This document shows, one piece after another, positions 40,801 to 52,800 of a stretch of DNA of 64,000 nt. The stretch spans positions 27,739,099 through 27,803,098 of the forward strand of contig CM036658.1 of the NCBI GenBank assembly GCA_020746105.1. Reading direction: 5' to 3'. A program made the position numbers and the translations under genes. The number at the start of each line of letters is the position of its first letter. The stretch's first letter is position 1. The notes under the pieces were generated by a model that had not been told where the DNA came from, ran no database searches, and worked only from the letters and a program-made list of their open reading frames with translations. The DNA comes from Trogon surrucura. Taxonomy: Eukaryota > Chordata > Aves > Trogoniformes > Trogonidae.

Positions 40801-43800
40801 AAAAGTTATGCCGTATTGTATTTGCTGAACTACCTTCTTCACCTCACTCCACTGGCTTCTTTGCTTTGATTTTTAAGTCACCATGCCTCAGTGGTCTTTA
40901 GACTTTGAGCAACTCCAGTCAAGAAGGGCTTTTGTTGAAATTTATTGCAAGTGGGTGACTCTGAACTTTGATCTTCTTCATAAAGGGCAAAACCATTACG
41001 TTTGTCTTACTTCAGTGACTTTGTTGCTGTGTTGCTGGGACTCAAATCATGTAGTTCTTACTCACATCTATTGTATACAGACAGCACAGATGTACAGAGA
41101 ACCAGAGATCAGAAGTATGCTTCCATCAGCGAATTAGAGTTGTTTTTTAAATGTTGCAGATCCAGCCATTTTGTTTTAAACCATTTCCTCTCCTTTTTTA
41201 TTTCCCTTTCCCCCTCCAAATTCTTCCCTCACTTGCTTTTCTTTCGCATGTGGAGAGGCAAATGAGCATCATGACAGACAGAGTGGATTCTTCCAGGAAA
41301 GGCTGGATGTTGCAGTTTTTCTGAAGACTTATAAAATAATGAAACTTAAATGAGCTATTATTTCAGAAATGTTCCAGTTCAAATACATCTGCTAGCAGCT
41401 TCATTTTGAGTTGTTGCCTGCCTGCAGTGTAATTGTACTCTGTGCAGTGAATATGTGTGCTTGTGTATGGATACGAATTTGGCAAGCATCCTGGATAAAT
41501 ATAGATTAGCATTTTTCTTTTTAAAGGTTATTTTGGTTTCTCAGATTCACTCTAAAACTTCATTTTAATTCAGTTTTTGAGCCAGTTCTTTATTCAAATG
41601 CTGTAATTTTTTTGACACTTTTAGAAGTTTATTTTCGTACTATATCATTTCCTCTTCTTGCTGATGCCTCCTCCAAACGATCTTAGTTCCTGCCATGTGA
41701 CTAGCATGGAATAGCTAAAAAGTGAGGAGAAAGGTCATCTGAGGGAACAGGGTCCAAATGTGAGGTAAATGTTAAGGTTTTATTCAAACTTCTATGGTGC
41801 ACTTTCAGTCCAAGAAAGCCAAATCTTTATGCAGAAATCAATGTGGCAGTGTCTGCATGAGTAACACATTGGTCGCTGATTATGCCAGAAGCATTTACTG
41901 TCCTTGGAACGAAGTTAGAAAAAGCCATTTCAAAGACTTGCCTCAGTCTGCATGCACTTACGCCACATCTACACCTGTGTGTGGGCCTGCTGTGGCCACA
42001 TATCGCATCATCTCTACCTAGGCTGAGCTCATTTTCCATCCTATTGTTTGAAAGAGTCATTTTTATTTTTTTTGCAGCTACCTCAGTACTTTTCCTCTTT
42101 TGGAGATACCTGATATGTATCTCGTTTAGACGTGGTGTTGGGGGATATGGTTTAGGGGGTGAGCTTCTTAGAGCAGGGTTAATGGTTGGACTCAATGATC
42201 TTGGTGTTTTCCATCCCGAATGATTCTGTGATTCTAAGGTTTTGTGTTTTGGTTTTTTTCTTGAAAACAATTTTAGATAGTTTCCCATGTTGACGGGAGG
42301 AGTTTAGCCGGGGGGATTGTGGGGATGTTCATGTTTCAGTGTTTGTTCACTTAGTCTTTCACTGAAAGTGTTTGGTAGGAATATAGTGCCTACAGTCCTT
42401 GCTTTGTTGCACGTCATTTTTGAGTTTCTGAAGGGGAGGGTAAGGGGTGGAAAAAGTGTGTGTGTTTGGAGAGGAAAGTCATCCCTCGTGCTCATTGTTC
42501 ACCATGAACTTTTGCTTGTCAGCTGGCAATGTGTGTGTTTGTGCATGTAACATGTTGGCTGAGTAGGTTAAGTTTCAGCAAAGAATGGTTAAAACGGCAT
42601 AGGATTTCAAATTTCATCAGTATAAACTGTCATGAAATACAAAAATGCAAATGCTTCACTGTGCAAGAGAGATATTTCAGCTTGAGTCATTATCATTGAG
42701 GGATAATTTTTTCTGACATGGAGCAAGATATTGTATTGAATAAGGTAACTATTATTATATGCTTTGATATATGTGGAACATGAGAGGGAAAAGCTTCTCT
42801 CACTCACCCAAAAGGCACACAGCAAGTCAGGAACTTGTCATATGGGCATCTTGATCTGATCATCAGTTACACATTGTCGTCTCTCTCCCCCTCCCCAACG
42901 CCCACTGTAATTCGTCTTTGTCTAGACATACCCGTCAGTGAGAATGCTTCAGAAACTTCAGCTTCTCCCTGAAATACAAATCTTCTCTCCTCTTCTGTTC
43001 AAGTGACATGTGGTAGAGGTGTTTTCACATTTCTCTTTCCTGTGGACCTTGTCTCAAAATAGAGGCATCCGCTCTTCAGCCTACAGGCATGTGACACTGT
43101 GCCAGCCCATAGGTGGAAAATCTGTGTTGGTTCAAAAGTCACACACGTGTCTATGTTTCTGTCAGTGAATTTTCTATCTCTTATTTTAAAAATTGAAGAT
43201 TTTGTCTTAAACTCTGTCATTCTATATCCTTTTTGTTTCTCCTCAGCACCCTGCTCCTGCTTTTTGGACTTATCCTGCCTATGATGCCAGCTCTCTCAGC
43301 CCATTCATGCATGCTCCCTTGTCTCTTGGCTCCCTGCTGCTCTAGACAGACATCCCATTGCCACAGACCTCCAGCCCCCCATCATTCTTTGATGTTCATG
43401 GTTTCAATTTCTTTTCCATTACCATAGCAATCCAAGCAGTTAGGAAAACAAACTGAGGATTCCTAACTGTTTCTGCAGGCTTAATGTTTTTTTATTTGTC
43501 TTAAAGAACTTGGCAGTCTATAAAACTGGGGAGTAGAACAAGGCCACATCACTAGTGAGTGCTGTGTGTACCCCCGTTTGGGGACCAGTGCACTGAAATG
43601 GAAACATTTTTATGTTAAGTGGTTCGAACATTTTCTGAATTGGCAAAACTGATCTTTTGCCTTACATGTTTTAGTGTTGCAGGCTTTTACTTGCAGCTAT
43701 GTATTGCTACCTTTGAAACCAACTGAGTAAAGAGGTAATGGGATGATGAAAACCTTCCTTTGCTGTGACTTGTGACAAATGAGTAATTCTCTCTGCTGTT

Positions 43801-46800
43801 CAAAATCCTGTAGAATAGGGACTTATAATGGAATTGTTGACCCATCTTTAGCTTTGGCATTTCAAATGAGATTCTGAATGTCAAATCACTGAACGCATTA
43901 CTGAGAATAAATGCTTGGTGAGCCACTAGTGACAAGTGGTTAAAGACTGTGAAAGGGAGCAGCTGAAATGAAAAGAAATGAAATGCAATGAAAGACCATC
44001 ACAGAGGTTGTTACTGGTGAAGTGAATAAAAATAATAGCAATCATCTCAACTCATTTGGCTGGCAGCAGCACAATAATGTTGCCAATTCATTTTTTGAAA
44101 ATAGAAATAGGTCTGCAATATTGGAAGTCATAGTTATTTTAATGGACAGAAGCTAACTATAGAACCTATGTTGGCAACAAGGTCTGACCGATTGCACCTT
44201 AAAAAGAAGGAAACAGAAGGAAAGTTGTAACACTGACTAAAAATGGTGGATTTTATTTCCTGCAGTGCTAGTAAGCCCAACCTTGCATCTGGATTCATGG
44301 AGGAAAATATCTGGTTGCTTATATGCAAAGGAAATTATTTTCAGTATTATGCAATGTCACAAAATACCTGAACTGAGCCAAATGTAGGACTGTCTCTCTC
44401 ATCAGAATCACCTCAGATTTCACGAGTAACCGACAGACAAAATCTTTGTGGCTGAAGTGTACAAATAAATTATTTGGAAATACCCGAACAGATGTCTCAG
44501 TGTTAACTAGTAACACTTCATTGCTGGACTGAACTAGTCTCAGAAGGAAGCAGGGTAGTTTCACCAAAGGTTCTGATTTTAGCCAAATACACTTTGGGCT
44601 GGTTGTATTATTTTTCAGTTTGTCAGGAAGTTACTGTCTTTCAGCATTGTGCTGTTTCAGATCTCGAACCCCAGCATTCAAGTAGAAGATGATTGGCCCA
44701 TGTACACTCTGTATCAAATGCATTCTCTAAAGAAGCATTGAGACATTCAAGCAAGTTTTGTGGATTCAGTTCTGACAGTGTTACTTTAGTTCTGTAAAAT
44801 TATTATCTCCGCTCTTGGTTAATTGCAGAATTATTTCTTGACTTCATTTTTAACAGATGAACCAGAGCTTATACGGGGCTTTATGAACAAAATTTTTTAG
44901 TGTACAGGAATTACTCACACAGAGGCACTGTCAGAAAGCCTCATTTATATCCATCCCTTGCATCTTATACACACGCTTTTGCATGTGAACACACACATGC
45001 ATGTCATCAAATAAAACTGCACATTGCTCTACAACAACCTGCATGTTTTCCACAGTCTGTATATGAAAATTAATATGACATCACCCAGGCATGACATCAT
45101 TGTAAGAGACTTGAGGGGTGAAGCAAGTGGGAAGAACATCTCTCTTTGCTTGTTCTGTGTACAACAGCAGTGAGAATGAGCAGATTGGTGTTGTGTTCCC
45201 TTCAGGTGTGATGAAGTTGTGCGCTTTTCTCTATCCTTACCTGCAAGCTTGAGAAACGAGAAACTGCACAGCTTTTGCAACAGTCTAATGTGGGTTTTTT
45301 GGATGGATGCATTATACTACATACGCATTCAGTTGGTTCGTTTTCCTTTGACCTAATTGCTGTTAGAAGGGAGAGCAATATATGAAATTCAGGATCATGT
45401 GCTCACCAGCTGTGGACCCTTAAATAGAGCAGCAATGGCCTAGTGGTGCGGCTGTGGAGAGCTGTACGGTGGGGCTGTTGGGGAACACACCCTGGCAGAG
45501 CTGTGTTATGGGAGGTCAGAAACACTGCAGCGTGTTTCCATTGTGCAGCCTCCTTTTTACAACAGTCCAAAGTGGGCTTTGTACCGTGGCTTTCTGAAAG
45601 CTGTGCTGGCTCCAGTCTTCTGGATGCGGGTTTGCTGCTAAACATGTGGGGAGAGGGATGGGTCTTGACCCTTTCTGTGTGTTGGCTGAGACAGCTTCTT
45701 CACTAAGGTCCCCTCACCTCCTTAAAAAAAACAAAGGGGAAAGGAGAGGAGAGGGGAAAGCAAGAAGGAGAAGGAAAAGGAGAAGGAAAAGGGCTTGCTG
45801 GTAGTTCACCAGAGCAGCCAAGTCTGCTGCAGACAAGCAGGCATCCAGGACTGAAGTAAAAGCGGCCTGAGTAACACTGGGAAAGACCCAGGCTGGCTTC
45901 CTCAGTTTGGACTTCTGTCCTCTAAAATATACGTGCATAGCCGTGGAAGGGCCGAAATCTGTGCATATGCCATGAGTACAAGGTCCAGCACAACATAACA
46001 ATAGACTCTCAGCGTTTTTGCTTAGGTTTCATTCCCAGCAGGAGAGCTAGGTTTTCTTTCCTTTGCAAGTGAAAACTGAGATGAGCTCTTTGTGTCCCAA
46101 GATTTGAAGCCTTAGCCTTTAAAAGCTGTTCCTCCTCCAACAACAGCTGTTTCAGATTTAATCCAGAAAAGCTGTGCAACTGCTGTCTTTGGGTGCAGAG
46201 GAAACTTGCAATATGACTTCAGTACAAAATTAAGTATTTCTCATATAGTCTGTTGCCATGATCTTTATATCAATATCTACTTCGGAGAGGTATCTTGAGA
46301 CTCCATAAAGCAAGATTTATTGTTTCAAGACTCTCTAACGAAGAACTAAGTATGAATAAAAACTTATTTCAGCCTGAAAGGGATTTTAGGTAGTGTAGGT
46401 ACCGAGTATTTTTAGCTTCACTGGGAATGGAAATGGATGAAAACAAAAGCAAAGACCAATTTACACTTGTGGTAAATATGACACCTATTATCCCTAAGAA
46501 ATTGAAGGAATAATGGGAAATTGGCAGACAACTGTCGTGAAGAACCGTAATGCAATATTTCATGAGAGGGAAGGATTTTGAGAAATCTTTGTAGACCTGC
46601 CAATTTTCCATCTACTCCAAGGCTGTGCTTGGAATTTGTGGGAAGATTGGCAATTATTTGAGGCACTTAAAAATCAATGTAACTCTATCTAAAGTAGAAG
46701 CAAAAAAAGAGAGAAAAATCAAGCCTATCTTGATAGGCTTCCCCTTTTTCACATGCATAATGTATTTTAGGACATGATCCTGACTCTCACAGCACATAGC

Positions 46801-49800
46801 GGGTGGGGCTTTTTTTCTTCCTACAAAAAATGTTGAACAGCAGTGCAATTTGATACAGAAAGTGATTTATTCCCCTGCTGATAACTGAGATCATCTAGCA
46901 TTCCAGACAGGCACAGTTAATGGATGACTTATCCCTCACCCGGCAGCTGATTACAGGACCTCAGGAGACAGCAGGCAGCTTTGAGTGAGGTTATAGAAAC
47001 AACACACTTTATTTTCCTTTTAGTGTTATTGCAACTATATTCAGCCCTGGAATGCTACGGCTGTATCAGTCTCAGACCCCTGCAGCACTGGCATGTGTTG
47101 GTGTGTAGGCAGCACTGAGACACCTCAGTGTCTTTAAAACATTAGTTCTCCCTTTCTACCATCTCTGTGTAAACATCTCTGTGTAAACAGACTAATGGGC
47201 AGTCATTTGTTGGATGCCTTTAGAGTTTCCACCAAGTCTGATGATAACTTTTTGTTTAAAATCCTGCTAACTTAAGGGTTGGTCTCTAGCCCTGAAGCAA
47301 TGACAGCATACCGTAGCATGAATTCAAAGATGCTACATCCTGGCATCTGCCAGTGGAGTTTTGCTCACTTTGGTTCCTACAAGTATCCATTAAAGTATCT
47401 GAGATGATAACTGGTATTGCCATCAGGATAAAAAAGTGAGGTCTAGGATTCATTTTTCTTAGCAGACAGTGAAGACTTAGTGTCCAGGCAGCAGAGAGAA
47501 TCTTGCCCTGCTAGGATATTGCTAAGAAGTCTTAAGTAGCTGCTTGCTTTTTTTTTTTTTTAAATTAAAAAAAGACTTGTTTCAGAAGACACCATTCTAG
47601 AAAAAGTACTTCAGTTACATGTCACTAAATATCTGGCTTTGCAGAGACATTGTCACATGCTTCAATTTTCTCATGCAGCTTAGAGAATTAATTTCTTTTC
47701 TGAATTTGTCACACTCCTCCACATCTTCTGAACATTGCAATGTCCAGTCCATGCTACATGTGTCCTTTCTGTGAACTTTTAAGTAAGACTCACATGTATT
47801 GATGAAGTATTGAGAGAGTATTTTATGTAAAAATACAGATACTGTTCCAAATTTTTTTAATACTGTTCTTTCTCTTTCCAGTACTACCAGCTCAACTGCA
47901 AGCAGTTGTGATACGGAATTTACGAAGGAGGATGAGCAGCGACTCAAGGATTACATCCAGCAGTTGAAAAATGACAGGGCAGCAGTGAAACTGACAATGC
48001 TGGAGCTGGAAAGCATCCACATTGATCCCCTTAGTTATGATGTTAAACCTCGTGGAGACAGCCAGAGGCTAGACCTGGAAAATGCAGTCTTGATGCAGGA
48101 ACTTATGGCAATGAAGGTATTTTATCTATATCCAGCAGGCTAACTGCACTGCTGACAGTGCCAATGTGCTACAAAATGTGCTGGGACACACACATGGGAG
48201 GCTTTGATAGTGATCTGTGGATAATAAAAGGTAACTTTATTGAAACAAATAATCAAGGCTAAAAATTCAGTAGTCAGGAGGTGACAGAAGGCAGTGCTTT
48301 AACAGTGATGAGCTATGTGTGTTTTGAATTAGGCGAGGACTTCATCCATGGCTCTAAACTTGGAATGCTCTCCTTGACAGTCCAGATGTTCTCTTTAAGA
48401 GATAATGGCAGCAGAGTTGCTTGAGGGTGACCAAAAGCATGATACAGCACTTCCCAAGAGACAGTTCATTATTTTACTTAAAAGCTTGCAAATGTGCATC
48501 TTGAATATTTGTGAACTGAAGCAGATCAAATTCACCTACTTTTAATATTGCCATGGGAGGAGGAATGGTCTGTCAGAAGAGATCATCCCTGATGCTCTCC
48601 AGCAGTTGGTCACAAGTCCAAAGCTGTTCTAGGCCCTGCGTTGCAATCTCTAGCTCAGTTCAGAGCCCGAGCAAAGAGTCTGGGCTGTAATGACTTGAAG
48701 TAACAGAGGTGTTTGGAGAGAGCTCTGGTCCCTCAAGCATGGTTTATATATCCAGTTCTAGACATGATCTAGCAGAATTGACTTTTATTGACCAAGTATA
48801 GAGCTTCTGTCATTTGAAGTCCGGCTTCTGTGTTGATTTTGAGAGAGGTAAACCAAAACATAGGAACACATTAAAGGTAATACAGGAACATGTCTGCATT
48901 TAGAAATAGTCTCGGTTTGGTTTGTTTCACATTAGTTTCCGCAAGTCCTATTTTAGTCAACTAATGGCAGACATGTCAGATGGTGGTGTCATGTGGTACA
49001 GCAAATCCTAATATTTTCCTAAGCTCCTAAAGCTATAGTTTTTCGTTCAGATGTGCAACTGATGGCTTACTGGTAGCTTAGTAGTGATAATTATGTTCAT
49101 AGTGATGCTGCCTTTCCATGATGACCAATAGAATTTTGCAGTCTGCAATTTGGAAAAAAGATTGCCAAAAAAATTACCAATTAATTGTTTTTAGGTTATG
49201 TTAGTTGTCTAAATATATCGTGGACAACAACAATATATTTCCAGTAATTAAAGCATGTAAGATATACTGGAAGACATTTGTGGAGAATTAGATGTGTATT
49301 TCAGGTATTGCACTTTCTTCTCCTCTTTTGCATACAGATCTTAACTAAATCTCTCATACAACCGTTTTACCTCTGTCTTCAGATTGACTGGTAAAGGCAA
49401 ACGGCATAGCTATTCCTTGTGATTAGTGCCCTTGCATTCCCTGACCTGACGGGAACACAAATAGTTGCATATCATGATCTCTGGCACAGTTTTGAGTGCT
49501 GGTAATCCTTAGTTCACTGAACGATCTTCTAATTTTTTTGACATGCGATATCCACTCATAACTTTTGGCTGCGCCTAGCACATTGGGGTTTTACTGCAGG
49601 AATTGTTCCTAGAAAAAGAAACCTTTCTTCTTGGTTGGTTTATGTGCAGTACGTGATGGAATAGACACACATTTTACATAGGTGGCTGACATGACCTTCA
49701 GTCCTTTCTGGTACAGAGAAACTGGTGGTACTGTCACTCGTTACAATTTATCGTACTTTGCTGGAATTCACAACCGCAGGAAATCCCTAGGTGTCTGAAA

Positions 49801-52800
49801 AGTATATGGTGAAAAGTCAAGCTTGTAGAAACTTGGAATGAATTTGTTGTTAAGTGGTCTCCTGCTACAGAAACTGAAGATTCCTGCCTGTTGCATAAAA
49901 CATTGCAAAAGACACAGCTACACTCTGCATACTTTGGTCCCAAGAGAATGTGCTATGTTATTAGCATCCGTGGTTATTGCTCAGGTCTGCGTTACACCTT
50001 GCTCATATATTCAGCAAGTTGTAACATAGCTGAACCGAAGGGCAGGGTTCATGGATGTCTCAACTTTCTGAGTGTTATTGTTGGTATCTATTATTTGAGA
50101 CATGTACCTCATGCAGAATTGCATATGGATCTGCCACCCTCTGAGGCAACTGGAGAACTTAAATTTCCTTACCGTTTATTTGGCTTGAAGCAAATAGACT
50201 TATTTGTGCCACAGAGGACTTTATCATGTAACAGCTCTTAATTTGTTTCCTCCCTTCCACAATCGTAGCAAGGATGATACAGCTTGGTGGAACTGCTCAA
50301 GAATTTCCTGTTTTGCTGGGTCTTATGACCTGCTGCTGTTTTCCTGAAGTTTGTATCCATGTTGGAATCCTCGTGCATCTTTTGGCACCTTTCATTTAGG
50401 AATTCCAGTAAAAACTGATCACCACATCAGTCATGCTGCTTCTTCCATCTATGTGTTACACAGATAATGTTCTGAAAATGCCTTTACAATATTAGTTTTT
50501 CAATATTGATGAAAATGATCCATATCAAGATGGTTTGGGGATGGTTTCTCTGTTGCCCTGTTTGGGTTTTTTTTTGCTGATCCAGAGTGTAAGGCATAGT
50601 GGTCCGCCAGTGCTTCTGTAAAATCCAATTCTTTGCTTCAAGCAATAATTAACCATGTTTCCAAATATATTCCCATCTGTGGTTTGTCATCGCTCACTGG
50701 TCTCGCTTTGAGGTCAGTTGTTGTCATGCCCCAGTTAGCAAGCAGATTACTTCTGGTGGGTGTAAATAGTTCTTGGTTTACAGCCTTTCTGCATTTCAAA
50801 GGACTTAATCTAGATAAGAAGTCTCAGCTTTCTACACTGATAATTTTTCTCTTTTGTGTACAGGTGGTGGTAATATTGCTCATGATGTGCTTTGAGTCTA
50901 TAGTCTCTGTGTAAAATGTTAAGAATCCTGTTGTCCACCTTTGTTACAGGATTTCATGCTCTTACAGAAGTATGTGGTAAAATACAGTTAACTAGAGCAT
51001 GACATCTATCTGCTCTCATACTTGTTTTACTTCTGAAGGCTGCTGGATTTGACATTGTGAACTGTGATCCTCCTGGAGAGTCCCTTACTTGACCTTCAGA
51101 ACTTTTTGCTGCATAAGAGTCTTTGCTGGTTTATTCTTCTGACACGACCACATCTAACACAAATTTTAATTTCGAGTGCACTGTGGTGGAGTCAGGAGTA
51201 CTTAATTTTCATGGAAGTTTTCACCCCAAATTCAGAATTCCAATGTGACTGCAAGTACAAAAAATTACTTTATATTCATTTGATTAGTCCAAAAATTACT
51301 GCTAGATTTGGTGCTTGAAGCTTGTGAATTTGCACGGATTGTATGTGTTTTCTGGAGTGAGCTTCCTGGAAGAGTTCACTGTTCACGACCTCCTCCTTCA
51401 GGGTTTCATTTTGTAAATGCCACTTTTGCTTTTAGGCCTGCACTCTGAAGAAGCAGGTATGTTAAACTGCAAAGTCTTTCACCAGCGTCCTGTAATTAGA
51501 AAAATCCAGGATATTAAATGCACGAAAGTGATGTTGTCATTGAAGTGAAATTTAGATGCTATCTTTAGAAAACGTTATTTTGGTGGAAAAAATCACTGCA
51601 TACTTAAAGACTAATAAACTCTAGTAAACCTGAGCAACTTAAATTTTCCCACATGAAGTGTTACTGTTGCCACCCTGCCTCAGAGAATGTATGTATGTGT
51701 ACCAGAATCCTCAACTGTAGTTTTATTTTTTAACTTCAGCCTTTACATTCCTTTGTTTTCCCTCCCTGCAAGTCTCTGTAAGGCTGGTTGGCAGTTCTTC
51801 CACTTTTCCCCTGCTTTGCCTTGGCTTCTCTACTTCAAAGTCACATTGTCCTGACGTGAGAAAACTAATGTATGGGGTGGGCATTTGGAGTTCATGATAT
51901 GTCTTCTGGGAGAGGATGCGGACTTGTGCATTCACATGTGACAATCTGAGCTTACTGTCTTCATAAACAAAGAGTTGAGCATTCATCCTCAAATTTGTTT
52001 TGAGTTGGGATATGTAGTGCAAACAAATATCCAGTCTTTAAGTTAAAACTGAAAAGTGATGGGAAAAATCAGTTCCACAGATTCATTGTTGCAGTGGTTA
52101 GAGTTATCTTTTCCTTTTAGCAAATAAATATCCCTTATTTCTAGGCTGAATTTACCTAGCTTCAGCTTCCAGCCTGGGAAGATCTTGTCATGACCCTCCC
52201 ACATAGATAGCCCTCTGTCAAGAGTATCTTCTACTCTTACAAGTGCCAAAATACTCTGCTCAAATTACTTCTCAGCCTTCACTACCAGGCTAAGTAGATT
52301 AATGGCTTTAGAAATAGAGGCTTAAGAAGCTAAGTACCAGACAATCCAGTTCAAGTCCTATAACTAAATCTCCCCATCAGTATTTAGCAGTACCATTTAC
52401 ATTTTTACTGTTGACAAAGGAAATTAGTGATAATTTCTTCTAACAACTAAATTTCTGTAAACTACACTGAGTGAAACCAACTGTGCTTAAAACCGTCAGT
52501 TCACGAACAAGTAGTTGAATTTTAAAGTTCATACGCACCTTTCCAAGCCTGAGGGTTTTTTTAGGATATGGACTTTATTTCCACATGGTTGGTGATTCTG
52601 AATAAGCCAGTGATTACTTACAATTACTATATGCTGGTTGTAACTGTGCTACACCTGTATGCACTACTTAAACTTAATCCAGACAGTGTATTTTTCATAG
52701 GAACGTAAGATTCCCTTCTACAGAAAAAGCCAGTCTAAATATGTTCAAAGATTTGTGTTTTTATAATCTTTGTTAATAATGGATGTGATACAAAGAGTAT

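Larger units (their letters stand above)
40750..47881. other. MCC intron j-k (7.1 kb)
   Basis: Holds a short CR1 tail (42125-42237), a purine-rich tract (45724-45793), a 14-bp tandem duplication (47160-47187) and a poly-T run (about 47550-47562). The rest is unannotatable. Confidence 0.85.

Noticed and set aside
41827..42288. 153-codon minus-strand ORF
   Set aside because: It runs antisense through a CR1 3' UTR and tail and has no coding signature.
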